A DNA stretch of 64,000 nucleotides, from contig NZ_JACHMC010000001.1 in assembly GCF_014204815.1 (NCBI RefSeq), positions 1,798,001 through 1,862,000 on the forward strand. The letters run 5' to 3'. This stretch comes from Micrococcus flavus. Lineage in GTDB: Bacteria > Actinomycetota > Actinomycetes > Actinomycetales > Micrococcaceae. Below, piece by piece: positions 55,603 through 64,000 of the stretch; the first letter of the stretch is position 1; each line of letters begins with the position of its first letter. The notes under the pieces were generated by a model. That model was not told where the DNA came from. It ran no database searches and worked only from the letters and a program-made list of their open reading frames with translations. Both the position numbers and the translations under genes were made by a program.

Positions 55603-56754
55603 TCAGGACTTCGGGGAGTACTCGGAGTCGACCGTCAGCTCGCCGGAGATGATCTGCTCCTGCAGCTTCTTCAGCTCGTCCTTGGTCTCCTGGGAGACCT
55701 CGTCCTCGAAGTCGTGGAACGGGGCGAGCTTCACGCCCTCGTTCTCCAGGGTGCCCACGTACGGGGCGCTGTCGAACTCGCCCTTCACGTCCTGCCCCAG
55801 CACGTCGGCCACGGACTGGCCCATGTTCTTCACCACGGAGGTGAGCATGATGTCGCCGGCCTCGGTGGACTCGTAGCCGTCCGAGTCGACCCAGATGACC
55901 TTGACGTCCTTGCCGGCGCCGTTGGCCTCCTTGACGGCGTCGATGGTGCCCAGGCCCACGGGCCCGGCCACGGGCATCACGATGTCCGCGCCCTCGTTGA
56001 TGAAGTTGGCGGTGTTGGTCTTGCCGTTGGCCTGGTTCTCGAAGTCGCCGGTGAAGGAGCCGGTCTTGGCCTTGCGGTCCCAGCCGAGGAGCTTGACGTC
56101 CTCGCCCTTGGTCTCGTTGTAGTGCTCCACACCCGCGGCGAACCCGTCCATGAAGATCGTCACGGTGGGGATCTCCATGCCGCCGTAGGTGGCCACGGTG
56201 CCGGTCTCGGTGGTCGCCGCGGCGGCGTAGCCGGCCAGGAAGGCGGCCTGCGCCGTGTCGTAGGTGAGCTTCTTGACGTTGTCCGAGAAGCCGTCGTCGG
56301 TGACGTCCACGCCCAGGAAGTGGGTCTCCGGGTTGGCCTGGGCGATCGGCTTGATCGCGTCGCCGAGGAGGAAGCCCACGCCGATCACGGAGTCGCAGTC
56401 GGCCTGCACCATGGAGTTGACGTTCGGGGTGAAGTCGCCCGGGTCCTGGGACTCGGCCTCGTTGGTCTCGATGCCGTAGGCCTCCTCGGCGGCCTTCAGG
56501 CCCTCGTAGGAGGACTGGTTGAAGGAGCGGTCGTCGAAGCCGCCCTGGTCGGAGACGATGCAGGCCTTGTAGTCCTTGTTGTCCGAGCCGGCGGCGGCGT
56601 CGGCGGTCACGGCGGCGGAGCCGCCCGACGCGGAGGAGCCGGACTCGGCGGGCGGGGCGCCGCAGCCGGCCAGCAGCAGGCCGGACGCGCCCAGGAGGGC
56701 GGCGGGGAGCAGGAGGGAGCGGCGGCGCTCGGACGACGGGGAGACGATGCCCAT
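55603..56754 (-). CDS. BMP family nucleoside-binding lipoprotein
   Basis: A 383-residue extracytoplasmic substrate-binding protein of the BMP/PnrA family, which bind purine and pyrimidine nucleosides. A signal peptide ends in the lipobox LLAGC with Cys 31; a Ser/Gly/Ala linker follows. The domain starts with KACIVSDQGGFDDRSFNQS (about residue 67), and VIGVGFLLGDAI and GVDVTDD are family-like. ATG 56754 is preferred to ATG 56766 because a GAGGA site lies five bases before it. It is the first gene of the operon; a 109-base gap follows, typical where the binding protein is made in excess. Confidence 0.93.
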   Translation of the reverse strand: MGIVSPSSERRRSLLLPAALLGASGLLLAGCGAPPAESGSSASGGSAAVTADAAAGSDNKDYKACIVSDQGGFDDRSFNQSSYEGLKAAEEAYGIETNEAESQDPGDFTPNVNSMVQADCDSVIGVGFLLGDAIKPIAQANPETHFLGVDVTDDGFSDNVKKLTYDTAQAAFLAGYAAAATTETGTVATYGGMEIPTVTIFMDGFAAGVEHYNETKGEDVKLLGWDRKAKTGSFTGDFENQANGKTNTANFINEGADIVMPVAGPVGLGTIDAVKEANGAGKDVKVIWVDSDGYESTEAGDIMLTSVVKNMGQSVADVLGQDVKGEFDSAPYVGTLENEGVKLAPFHDFEDEVSQETKDELKKLQEQIISGELTVDSEYSPKS

Positions 56755-56943
56755 GGGGATCCTCATTTCGAGAAGGCGCGGTGCGGACTGCCCCTCCGGG
56801 GACGGAGGGACGATGCGGTGCCCGGGCCGGCGCGGGGCGTGGGACGGGTCACAGCATCCTGGGTGGGAGTTTACCCAAAGTTCGCCTGGGGCATGATGCC
56901 GGGCGGGTCCGCGGACGCCCCGCCGTCCCGGCCCCCGGCCCCG
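56755..56943. other. Intergenic region upstream of the nucleoside operon
   Basis: About 190 bases hold the operon promoter and leader. An AT-richer patch around 56868-56886 (GTTTACCCAAAGTTCG on the plus strand) is the most unusual composition here and may be a promoter or regulator site, but I cannot assign clear -35 and -10 hexamers. Confidence 0.3.
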
Positions 56944-58200
56944 TCACACCCCTCCGGAGGTCAGCGCCTCGAGGGCCGCGGCGGCGAACACGCGCATGCC
57001 CACACCGATCGCGCGCTCGTCCGGCGCGTAGTCCCCCCGGTGCAGGTCGTACGTGGTGCCACCCGGCGTGCGGGTGCCGAGGCGGAGCATGGAGCCGGGG
57101 ACCTCCTGGGTCATCCAGGCGAAGTCCTCTCCGCCCATGGACTGGGGGGTCAGCTGGATGGCCCGGGCCCCCAGCTCACGACGTGCGGCGGTCTCGATCA
57201 GCGCCGTCTCGGCCTCCGTGTTGACCACCGGGGGCACGCCGCGGATGTGGTCCATCCGGACATCCACGCCGTAGGGGGCCGCCACCTGCGTCACGACCTC
57301 GTCCAGGAGGGTGCCGGCCTCCTCCCACACCCCGGCGTCGAGGCAGCGCATGGTGCCCGCGAGGTAGCCGGTGTTGTCGATCGCGTTGGGCGCGGACCCC
57401 GCCGCGATCTGGCCCCACACCACGGACACGGCGGAGCGCACGTCGATGCGCCGGGAGAGCACCGCCGGGACGTTGACGGCGATCTGGGACAGCGCGAAGA
57501 CCATGTCCTCCGTCAGGTGCGGACGCGAGGTGTGGCCGCCACGGCCCGTGAGGGTGATGCGCAGCGTGTCCGCCGCGGACGTGATGGCACCGATGCGCGT
57601 GCCGATCGTGCCGACGTCGAAGTGCGGGTCGCAGTGCGCGGCCAGGATGCGCGGCACGCCCTCGAGGACTCCCTGGCGGATGACGGACAGCGAGCCGCCG
57701 GGCAGCCGCTCCTCGGCGGGCTGGAAGATGATGCGCACCCGGCCGTGAGCGCGGTCCGCGACGGCCCGCAGCGCCCGGTCGGAGGTGGCGCCGCGCAGGA
57801 TCCGGGCCAGGGTCAGGGCGGTGCCCACCATGACGGCGGTGTGCATGTCGTGTCCGCAGGCGTGGGCCACGCCGTCGTTCACGGAGACGTACGGCAGGGA
57901 GGTCTCCTCCTCCACGGGGAGGGCGTCGATGTCCGCGCGCAGGGCCAGCACGAGCGGCCCCTCGCCGACGTCCACGTACGCACCGGTGTCCTGCAGGCGC
58001 ACCGGGGAGAGCCCGTGCTCGGCGAGCGCCTCCATGATCCGGTCCGTGGTCCGGTACTCCTCGTAGGACAGCTCCGGGTGGCGGTGCAGGTCCCGGCGCA
58101 CGCCGATCACCTCCCGCTCCAGCTGCGCCACGACGGAGGCCACGGACGGAAGGGCGACGCGCGGGGCGGGCTCGGCGACGACGGACTCGGAGGTGCTCAT
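56944..58200 (-). CDS. M20 family metallopeptidase / amidohydrolase
   Basis: A 418-residue zinc amidohydrolase of the AmiA/HipO-like M20D group, which cleave N-acyl or dipeptide-like amides. Motifs: RRDLHRHPELSYEEY, VLALRADIDALPVEEE, HACGHDMHTAVMVG (metal ligands, about residue 115), FQPAEERLPGG (catalytic Glu), and SMGGEDFAWM near the end. The lid domain (residues about 205-320) dimerises. TAGGGT lies eight bases before the ATG. Substrate unknown. Mycobacterial amiA/amiB lie in the same neighbourhood (from memory). Confidence 0.92.
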   Translation of the reverse strand: MSTSESVVAEPAPRVALPSVASVVAQLEREVIGVRRDLHRHPELSYEEYRTTDRIMEALAEHGLSPVRLQDTGAYVDVGEGPLVLALRADIDALPVEEETSLPYVSVNDGVAHACGHDMHTAVMVGTALTLARILRGATSDRALRAVADRAHGRVRIIFQPAEERLPGGSLSVIRQGVLEGVPRILAAHCDPHFDVGTIGTRIGAITSAADTLRITLTGRGGHTSRPHLTEDMVFALSQIAVNVPAVLSRRIDVRSAVSVVWGQIAAGSAPNAIDNTGYLAGTMRCLDAGVWEEAGTLLDEVVTQVAAPYGVDVRMDHIRGVPPVVNTEAETALIETAARRELGARAIQLTPQSMGGEDFAWMTQEVPGSMLRLGTRTPGGTTYDLHRGDYAPDERAIGVGMRVFAAAALEALTSGGV

Positions 58201-58208
58201 GGCCCAGC

Positions 58209-58214
58209 ACCCTA
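58209..58214 (-). promoter_or_regulatory. -10 element of the M20 gene
   Basis: TAGGGT on the minus strand, eight bases before the ATG at 58200. Confidence 0.4.
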
Positions 58215-58264
58215 CTCCGGCCGGCCCGGGCGCATGCGGGGCCGGGCGGACGGAGCCGGACGGG

Positions 58265-59428
58265 TCAGAGGACGTCGTCGGCGCCGCGCGCCTTGAGCGA
58301 CTCGACCGCCTTCTTCACGTCCTGGGCGTGCTCCGTGGTGGTCACCAGCAGGGCGTCGCCGGTGTCCACCACCACCACGTCCTCGATCCCGATCAGGGCG
58401 ATCACGCGGTCGCTGTCCGTGACCACGACGCCGGAGGCGTCCGAGGAGTAGACGCGGGGCGTGTCGCCGATGACGGTGATGCCGGACGCGTCCCTCGCCG
58501 GGTTCAGGCGGGCGATCGCGGCGAAGTCGCCCACGTCGTCCCACGTGAACGTGCCGGGGATGACGGCGACGTCGCCGGCGGTGGCGGCGGGCTCCGCGAC
58601 CGCGTAGTCGATGGCGGTCTTCTTCAGGCCCGGCCACACCCGCGCCATGACCTCGTCCCGCTGCGGGGTGTCCCATGCGCGGGCGATCTCCATGATCCCG
58701 GCGTGCAGGTCCGGCTCGTGGGCCGCGAGGTGCTCGAGCATGAGGGCCACGGGGGCCACGAACATGCCGGCGTTCCACAGGTAGCGGCCGGAGGTCACGT
58801 AGCGCTCGGCCACCCGCCGATCGGGCTTCTCCACGAACGCGGCGACGTCGTGCGCGTCCGGAGCGCCCTCGACCCGAAGCCGCCGACCGGAGCGGATGTA
58901 CCCGAAGCCCGTGGCCGGGTGCGAGGGGGTGATGCCGATCGTCACGATCCGGCCCGTGGCCGCGGTGGCCACGGCCTGCGCCACGGCGTCCTGGAACACC
59001 TCCACGGGGCCGATCACCTGGTCGGCCGCGAAGGAGCCCATGATCGTGTCCGGGTCGCGCAGGGACAGGATGGCCGCGGCCAGGCCGATCGCGGCGGCGG
59101 AGTCCTTGGGCTCGGGCTCGAGCACGAGGTCCTGCTCCTGCAGGTCCGGCAGCTGCCGGCGCACGGCGCCCTCATGGGCCTCCCCCGTGACCACCATGAC
59201 ACCGCGGGCGAGCGGGGCCAGGCGGTCCCACGTGGCGCGGATGAGCGTCTGGCCGGAACCGGTGAGGTCGTGGAGGAACTTCGGCGCTGCGGCACGCGAG
59301 AGCGGCCACAGGCGGGTGCCCACGCCGCCGGCGGGGATCACGGCATGGAAGCGCTCGAGGGCGGGCACGGACGCGGCGTCCCGGATGGCGTCGGAGGCGG
59401 CCGGGGCCGCGGCGGAGTCGGTGTTCAC
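58265..59428 (-). CDS. Mannose-1-phosphate guanylyltransferase
   Basis: A 387-residue nucleotidyltransferase making GDP-mannose from GTP and mannose-1-phosphate. The signature loop AVIPAGGVGTRLWPLSRAAAPKFL is at residues about 29-52; FVEKPDRRVAERYV and LWNAGMFVA near residue 240, and FTWDDVGDFAAIARL near residue 315 are typical of the GMP/ManC type without the isomerase domain. GTG 59428 is chosen because TACGCT lies six bases before it. With manA it supplies GDP-mannose for glycosylation; a phosphomannomutase is not in the window. Confidence 0.93.
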   Translation of the reverse strand: MNTDSAAAPAASDAIRDAASVPALERFHAVIPAGGVGTRLWPLSRAAAPKFLHDLTGSGQTLIRATWDRLAPLARGVMVVTGEAHEGAVRRQLPDLQEQDLVLEPEPKDSAAAIGLAAAILSLRDPDTIMGSFAADQVIGPVEVFQDAVAQAVATAATGRIVTIGITPSHPATGFGYIRSGRRLRVEGAPDAHDVAAFVEKPDRRVAERYVTSGRYLWNAGMFVAPVALMLEHLAAHEPDLHAGIMEIARAWDTPQRDEVMARVWPGLKKTAIDYAVAEPAATAGDVAVIPGTFTWDDVGDFAAIARLNPARDASGITVIGDTPRVYSSDASGVVVTDSDRVIALIGIEDVVVVDTGDALLVTTTEHAQDVKKAVESLKARGADDVL

Positions 59429-59434
59429 GCGCTC

Positions 59435-59440
59435 AGCGTA
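59435..59440 (-). promoter_or_regulatory. -10 element of the guanylyltransferase gene (leaderless)
   Basis: TACGCT on the minus strand, six bases before the GTG at 59428. Confidence 0.5.
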
Positions 59441-59494
59441 GGGAATGCCGCGGACACATGCACTCTGCGGGGCCCATGGCCGCGGCCGAGGGTC

Positions 59495-59500
59495 TACCCT
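59495..59500 (+). promoter_or_regulatory. Putative -10 element of the sdh operon
   Basis: TACCCT, giving a leader of about 80 bases before sdhC, which has a GGAGGT ribosome-binding site. No clear -35. Confidence 0.35.
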
Positions 59501-59587
59501 GGAGAGCAGGAATCCACTCGCATCCGCCCGGTCGGGGCCCTCACGCGACCCCACCCCGTGCGGAGCATTCCCCTGGAGGTATCAACC

Positions 59588-59992
59588 ATGTCCAGCGCCA
59601 CTGCGCAGGCCCCGGCCAAGAGCGGCCGCGGAACCCTGTATCGGGGCCATGGCGGCATGTGGTCCTGGGTGGGCCACCGCATCACCGGCGTCGTCATCTT
59701 CTTCTACCTGCTCGTCCACGTCCTGGACACGTCCATGGTGCGTGTGTCGCCGGAGGCCTACGACGCCGTCATGACGTCGTACAAGACGTGGTACTTCGCC
59801 CTCGGCGAGACCGCTCTCGTGGCCGCCGTGCTGTTCCACGCGCTGAACGGCCTGCGGATCATCCTGGTCGACTTCTGGAAGGGCGGCACCCGCCACCACA
59901 AGACCCTCCTGTGGGTCGTCCTGGCCCTCTGGGCGGTCCTGCTGATCGGCTTCTCCGTCCGTCACCTCACGCTCGCCTTCGGAGGTCACTGA
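59588..59992 (+). CDS. sdhC: Succinate dehydrogenase, cytochrome b556 subunit
   Basis: A 134-residue membrane anchor with three helices that, with SdhD, holds haem b and the quinone site. The motif GHGGMWSWVGHRITGVVIFF near residue 20 and the haem-ligand-type histidine in LLVHVLDTS are as expected, and HALNGLRII is in the second-third helix region. ATG 59588 has GGAGGT eight bases upstream. First gene of sdhCDAB. Confidence 0.94.
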   Translation: MSSATAQAPAKSGRGTLYRGHGGMWSWVGHRITGVVIFFYLLVHVLDTSMVRVSPEAYDAVMTSYKTWYFALGETALVAAVLFHALNGLRIILVDFWKGGTRHHKTLLWVVLALWAVLLIGFSVRHLTLAFGGH

Positions 59993-59994
59993 TC

Positions 59995-60471
59995 ATGAGC
60001 ACCCCTGAGACCACCATCGCGGCCCCGCGCACCGGCCGCATCGATCCCAAGTACACCCGCGGCGAGTCCGGCAAGGGCAACTTCGAGATGCTCGCGTGGC
60101 TGTTCATGCGGGTGTCCGGCGTGATCCTCGTCGTGCTCGTGTTCGTGCACATCTTCTCGAACCTGATGGTCGGGGACGGCATCTCCGGGATCGACTTCGG
60201 GTTCGTGGCCGGCAAGTGGGCCCACCCGCTGTGGCTGTTCTGGGACCTGGCCCTCCTGTGGCTGGCCATGCTGCACGGCGCCAACGGCGTCCGCACGATC
60301 ATCAACGACTACGCCGAGCGTGACGGCGTGCGCTTCTGGCTCTCCATGATCCTGTACGTGGCCACCGCCGCGATCATCGTGCTCGGCACCCTCGTGATCT
60401 TCACCTTCGAGCCCTGCATGGTGGACGCCACCGGCGCCCTGCTCGAGAACTCCCCCGCGATCTGCCGCTGA
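59995..60471 (+). CDS. sdhD: Succinate dehydrogenase, hydrophobic membrane anchor subunit
   Basis: A 158-residue three-helix partner of SdhC. Helix one starts at NFEMLAWLFMRVSGVILVVL; the histidines in VFVHIFSNL and MLHGANGVRTIINDYAER are typical haem or quinone-site residues. The start is two bases after the sdhC stop with GGAGGT in the sdhC end. About 82 bases with no gene separate it from sdhA. Confidence 0.92.
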   Translation: MSTPETTIAAPRTGRIDPKYTRGESGKGNFEMLAWLFMRVSGVILVVLVFVHIFSNLMVGDGISGIDFGFVAGKWAHPLWLFWDLALLWLAMLHGANGVRTIINDYAERDGVRFWLSMILYVATAAIIVLGTLVIFTFEPCMVDATGALLENSPAICR

Positions 60472-60553
60472 CCGGCCCGATCCGCCGTCCCGGACGCCGG
60501 CGTGCACGCCCCACGTGCACGCCGGCCACTGACACTGAGAGAGAGAAACCTGA

Positions 60554-62341
60554 ATGCAGGTACACAAGTACGACGTGGTGATCGTCGGCGCCGGCGGCGC
60601 GGGCATGCGCGCCGCCATCGAGTCCGGTCAGCGCGCCCGCACGGCCGTGCTCACCAAGATCTACCCCACCCGCTCCCACACCGGCGCAGCCCAGGGCGGT
60701 ATGTGCGCCGCCCTCGCGAACGTCGAGGAGGACAACTGGGAGTGGCACACCTTCGACACCGTCAAGGGCGGTGACTACCTCGTGGACCAGGACGCCGCCG
60801 AGGTGATGGCCAAGGAGGCCATCGACGCGGTGCTCGACCTCGAGAAGATGGGCCTGCCCTTCAACCGCACGCCCGAGGGCAAGATCGACCAGCGCCGGTT
60901 CGGCGGTCACACCCGCGACCACGGCAAGGCCCCTGTGCGCCGCGCCTGCTACGCCGCGGACCGCACCGGCCACATGATCCTCCAGACGCTCTACCAGAAC
61001 TGCGTCAAGCACGACGTGGAGTTCTACAACGAGTTCTACGTCCTGGACCTGGTCATGGTCGAGGAGGAGGCCACCCGTCAGGACGGCACCCCCTACGCGC
61101 AGAAGCGCGTGGCCGGCGTCGTGGCCTACGAGCTGGCCACCGGCGAGCTGCACACCTTCCAGGCCAAGTCCGTGGTGTTCGCCACCGGCGGCGCCGGCAA
61201 GGTGTACAAGACCACCTCGAACGCGCACACCCTGACGGGCGACGGCATGGCCATCGCCTACCGCTCCGGGCTGCCGCTGGAGGACATGGAGTTCGTCCAG
61301 TTCCACCCGACCGGCCTGGCCGGCCTGGGCATCCTCCTCTCCGAGGCGGCCCGCGGTGAGGGCGGCATCCTGCGCAACGCGGACGGCGAACGATTCATGG
61401 AGCGCTACGCCCCCACCATCAAGGACCTCGCCCCGCGCGACATCGTCGCCCGGTCGATGGCCCTGGAGGTCCGCGAGGGCCGCGGCGCCGGTCCGAACAA
61501 GGACTACGTCCTGCTGGACCTCACGCACCTGGAGCCGGCCCACATCGACGAGAAGCTGCCGGACATCACCGAGTTCGCCCGCACCTACCTCGGTGTGGAG
61601 CCCTACACCGAGCCGGTGCCGGTGTTCCCGACGTGCCACTACTTCATGGGCGGCGTCCCCACGAACGTCAAGGCCGAGGTCCTGCAGGACAACGACACCG
61701 TGGTGCCGGGCCTCTACGCCGCGGGCGAGGTCGCGTGCGTGTCCGTGCACGGCTCCAACCGCCTGGGCACCAACTCCCTGCTGGACATCAACGTGTTCGG
61801 CCGCCGCGCCGGCATCTACGCGGCCGAGTACGCCGCGCAGGCCGAGTTCGTGGAGCTGCCGGAGAACGGCGAGGAGCGCACCCGCCGGCACATCGAGAGC
61901 CTGCGCTCGGCCACGGGCGACGAGCGCGTCGCGGACATCCGCGCCGAGCTCCAGGAGTCCATGGACGCGGACATGCAGGTGTTCCGCGACGAGGAGTCGA
62001 TCCGCCGCGCGCTGGCGAAGATCGAGGAGCTCCGCCGCCGCTATGAGAACGTCTCGGTCCAGGACAAGGGCCAGCGCTTCAACCTCGACCTGCTCGAGGG
62101 CATGGAGCTGGGGTACCTCCTCGACATCGCGGAGGCCATGACCCTCGCGGCACTGGGCCGCAAGGAGTCCCGCGGCGGCCACTACCGCGAGGACTACCCG
62201 GACCGCGACGACGCCAACTTCATGGCCCACACCATGATCTACCGTGATGAGAACGCCGAGTTCGAGGGCGTCAAGGGCAACCGGTTCGAGACCAAGCCCG
62301 TGATCGTCACCCGTTACCAGCCGATGGAGCGCAAGTACTGA
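60554..62341 (+). CDS. sdhA: Succinate dehydrogenase, flavoprotein subunit
   Basis: A 595-residue catalytic subunit that oxidises succinate to fumarate with covalent FAD. FAD loop VVIVGAGGAGMRAAIESG is at the N-terminus; the FAD-linked histidine is in TRSHTGAAQGGM (about residue 43); substrate residues are in FHPTGLAG, GEGGILRN, RSMALEVREGRGAG and CHYFMGGVPTN; SNRLGTNSLLDINVFG is near residue 400. Length is typical. The stop overlaps the sdhB ATG by one base. Confidence 0.98.
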   Translation: MQVHKYDVVIVGAGGAGMRAAIESGQRARTAVLTKIYPTRSHTGAAQGGMCAALANVEEDNWEWHTFDTVKGGDYLVDQDAAEVMAKEAIDAVLDLEKMGLPFNRTPEGKIDQRRFGGHTRDHGKAPVRRACYAADRTGHMILQTLYQNCVKHDVEFYNEFYVLDLVMVEEEATRQDGTPYAQKRVAGVVAYELATGELHTFQAKSVVFATGGAGKVYKTTSNAHTLTGDGMAIAYRSGLPLEDMEFVQFHPTGLAGLGILLSEAARGEGGILRNADGERFMERYAPTIKDLAPRDIVARSMALEVREGRGAGPNKDYVLLDLTHLEPAHIDEKLPDITEFARTYLGVEPYTEPVPVFPTCHYFMGGVPTNVKAEVLQDNDTVVPGLYAAGEVACVSVHGSNRLGTNSLLDINVFGRRAGIYAAEYAAQAEFVELPENGEERTRRHIESLRSATGDERVADIRAELQESMDADMQVFRDEESIRRALAKIEELRRRYENVSVQDKGQRFNLDLLEGMELGYLLDIAEAMTLAALGRKESRGGHYREDYPDRDDANFMAHTMIYRDENAEFEGVKGNRFETKPVIVTRYQPMERKY

Positions 62342-63165
62342 TGAGCCACGCAGCAAACGAGACCGTCGCCCCCGCCGCGGGCACCCCGGTGGCCGAGGAG
62401 ACTGCGGACACCCGTCCGGCGGACCAGTCCTCCCAGGGCGGCGCCGGTGGGATCGAGTCCTTCGACATCGTCCTGAAGGTCCGCCGCTACCTCCCCGAGG
62501 CCTCCGAGGAGTCCTACTGGGACGAGTGGCGCCTGACCATGTACGGCACGGACCGCGTGCTGGACGCCCTGCACAAGGTCAAGTGGGACCACGACGGCAC
62601 CCTGTCCTTCCGCCGCTCGTGCGCGCACGGCATCTGCGGTTCGGACGCGATGCGCATCAACGGCCGCAACCGCCTGGCGTGCAAGACCCTGCTCAAGGAC
62701 CTGGACCTGTCCAAGCCCATCGTGGTGGAGCCCATCAAGGGCCTGCCGGTGGAGAAGGACCTGATCGTGGACATGGACCCGTTCTTCCAGTCCTACCGCG
62801 AGGTCATGCCGTTCCTGGTGGCCAAGGGCCAGGAGCCCACGACGGAGCGCTACCAGTCCCAGGCGGACCGCGCGCGCTACGACGACACCACCAAGTGCAT
62901 CCTCTGCGCCGCGTGCACGTCCTCGTGCCCGGTGTTCTGGACCGACGGCCAGTACTTCGGCCCCGCCGCGATCGTGAATGCGCACCGCTTCATCTTCGAC
63001 TCGCGTGACGACGCCGGGGACATGCGCCTCGAGATCCTGAACGACAAGGAGGGTGTGTGGCGCTGCCGCACGACCTTCAACTGCACCGACGCGTGCCCGC
63101 GCGGCATCCAGGTGACCCAGGCGATCGCCGAGGTCAAGCAGGCCATCCTGGCCCGCACCTTCTGA
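62341..63165 (+). CDS. sdhB: Succinate dehydrogenase, iron-sulfur subunit
   Basis: A 274-residue subunit passing electrons from FAD to quinone. The [2Fe-2S] ligands are in RRSCAHGICGSDAM and RLACKTL (about residues 97-122); the [4Fe-4S] and [3Fe-4S] ligands are in CILCAACTSSCPVFW and CRTTFNCTDACPRG. The first 35 residues are an Ala/Thr/Glu-rich extension. It is the last gene of the operon and is followed by a long hairpin. Fumarase acts on the product. Confidence 0.97.
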   Translation: MSHAANETVAPAAGTPVAEETADTRPADQSSQGGAGGIESFDIVLKVRRYLPEASEESYWDEWRLTMYGTDRVLDALHKVKWDHDGTLSFRRSCAHGICGSDAMRINGRNRLACKTLLKDLDLSKPIVVEPIKGLPVEKDLIVDMDPFFQSYREVMPFLVAKGQEPTTERYQSQADRARYDDTTKCILCAACTSSCPVFWTDGQYFGPAAIVNAHRFIFDSRDDAGDMRLEILNDKEGVWRCRTTFNCTDACPRGIQVTQAIAEVKQAILARTF

Positions 63166-63171
63166 TCGACC

Positions 63172-63220
63172 GACGACGGCGGCCCGTCTCCCCCACACGG
63201 GGAGGCGGGCCGCCGTCGTC
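63172..63220 (+). terminator. Terminator hairpin after sdhB
   Basis: A 15-bp outer stem (63172-63186 with 63206-63220) plus a wobble pair and six further pairs (63188-63193 with 63199-63204), loop five bases, seven bases past the sdhB stop. Confidence 0.7.
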
Positions 63221-63253
63221 GTGGTGAGGGGCGCGATGGGGGCGGGGCGCCGG

Positions 63254-63781
63254 TCAGCCGTCGAAGGCGTCCCGCGTGTCCCGGCGATGGGCCACGAGGA
63301 GCCAGACCGCGCAGAACACGACCATGGCGCACGCGGCCAGCAGGACGAGCACCCCCGCGGGCCCGGCGGCCACCATGCGCCCGCCGTCCACCGACCAGAA
63401 CGCCCCGGAGAGCATCCCGACCACCGCGGCCACCGTGCCGGCCCAGCGGGTGGGGCGCCACAGCCGCTGGATCCCCCACACCAGCAGGCCCGTGAGCGCC
63501 AGGATCACCGCGGCAGTCAGGGGCGCGCCGCCGTCGGGCGTCAGGAAGGCGGCCACGTCCGCGTCCGTCACCTCGACGGCGCCCCACGAGCGGGCCTCCA
63601 GCACGGCCCGCGCGTAGCCGCGGTCGGCCTGGAGGGTCAGCACGCCGGCGGAGGCCAGCGCGGAGAGCACCCCGGTGCCGAGGGTCGTGGCCTGGAGCCG
63701 GCGCACGGGACCGCGGACAGCCGTCTCGGCGAGGCCGGCCGGGCGGTCGGCGGCGGGGGTCACGGGATCGTGGGAGGGCAT
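63254..63781 (-). CDS. Membrane protein of unknown function
   Basis: A 175-residue protein with about four predicted membrane helices (around residues 35-55, 88-108, 116-138 and 144-165) and a short charged C-terminus. I do not recognise the family. ATG 63781 follows a CATGAT hexamer by six bases and comes seven bases after the stop of the next upstream gene, so it could be either leaderless or the second gene of an operon. Confidence 0.7.
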   Translation of the reverse strand: MPSHDPVTPAADRPAGLAETAVRGPVRRLQATTLGTGVLSALASAGVLTLQADRGYARAVLEARSWGAVEVTDADVAAFLTPDGGAPLTAAVILALTGLLVWGIQRLWRPTRWAGTVAAVVGMLSGAFWSVDGGRMVAAGPAGVLVLLAACAMVVFCAVWLLVAHRRDTRDAFDG

Positions 63782-63788
63782 GGACCCA

Positions 63789-64000
63789 TCATGGCGCACG
63801 AGGGCCGGACCGGGCCCGGCTGATCCCCTTGCACGCGTCCCCGAACGGTCGGTGGAAGGCGCAGACGAACCAGCCGACCGCGGCCGCGCACAGCAGCCCG
63901 GCCAGGACCACGAGGAGGGGCCACTGCGCGGGCGGGAACGCGAACATCCGAACGGTGGTGAGCAACGTGGTCAGGGTGAGTCCGCCGACCACGAACGCCC
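63789..64000 (-). CDS. Membrane protein, partial (5' end beyond window)
   Basis: The C-terminal 70 residues of a protein open to the window edge. Two hydrophobic stretches (GGLTLTTLLTTVRMFAF and PLLVVLAGLLCAAAVGWFV) suggest membrane helices; the end is basic. A GTG at 63992 is the first possible start, but the frame stays open beyond it. Family not recognised. Confidence 0.55.
   Translation of the reverse strand, partial: AFVVGGLTLTTLLTTVRMFAFPPAQWPLLVVLAGLLCAAAVGWFVCAFHRPFGDACKGISRARSGPRAP

Overview
The window is a very GC-rich (mostly about 70-75% GC by eye) chromosomal segment of an actinobacterium, most likely a member of the Micrococcaceae such as Micrococcus. The evidence is the base composition, frequent GTG starts, and actinobacterial marker genes: a WhiB regulator, mycothiol S-conjugate amidase, a Pmt-type protein O-mannosyltransferase, DUF3499, TIGR03089, DUF4307 and DUF4245 proteins, and a sdhCDAB set. 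Gene order recalls several Mycobacterium tuberculosis blocks (from memory: rsmI/pmt and tatD-rsmA-ispE; ahcY-whiB2-purKE-manA; phoH2-fum-glpX; greA-mca; eno-ftsB-DUF501-ppx; add-deoA-cdd-sdhCDAB). I see no prophage, insertion sequence or CRISPR array; it is mainly a housekeeping region.

Layout. 1-9,050 (minus strand): ABC-F ATPase (cut by the edge), ispE, rsmA, a lower-GC ABC exporter, tatD, an aldehyde dehydrogenase and rsmI. 9,090-13,820 (plus): protein O-mannosyltransferase, long-chain acyl-CoA ligase, Old Yellow Enzyme. 13,890-25,440: a TIGR01906 membrane protein, ahcY, the DUF3499/metallopeptidase-like divergent pair, WhiB, a TIGR03089 protein, GtrA, purK-purE, an LCP cell-wall enzyme, manA and glpX. 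25,550-28,270: DUF4245, carbonic anhydrase, fumarase. 28,270-30,400: a gene-poor stretch with an orphan reading-frame fragment, a prepilin peptidase, a probable stand-alone non-coding RNA and a decayed PhoH-family pseudogene. 30,560-36,190: rhomboid protease, cis-prenyl transferase, hemolysin III-like protein, mca, DUF4307, greA and a GPP34 protein. 36,200-42,650 (minus): threonine deaminase, AI-2E-type transporter, aldose epimerase, BI-1 protein, an unusual tRNA with anticodon UAA, and NDH-2. 42,710-48,680: a DUF501-Ppx fusion, ftsB, eno, mazG and add. 48,710-56,750: a nucleoside uptake and salvage operon (substrate-binding lipoprotein, ATPase, two permeases, cytidine deaminase, thymidine phosphorylase, DedA protein). 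56,940-63,170: an M20 amidohydrolase, mannose-1-phosphate guanylyltransferase and sdhCDAB. Two membrane proteins of unknown function close the window.

Functional themes are central carbon metabolism and respiration (eno, glpX, fumC, sdhCDAB, ndh), purine, nucleoside and one-carbon metabolism (purKE, add, deoA, cdd, ahcY, mazG), mannose supply and protein or envelope glycosylation (manA, GDP-mannose synthesis, Pmt, GtrA, LCP), and redox protection (mca). About 18 genes have a TAnnnT-like -10 hexamer only 6-8 bases before the start codon, so leaderless transcription looks common. The observations most worth a second look are the non-coding RNA near 29.2 kb, the short-variable-arm tRNA(UAA) at 41.1 kb, the PhoH gene that has lost its Walker A region through a microhomology deletion, the DUF501-Ppx fusion, and the low-GC exporter in the tatD-rsmA interval.
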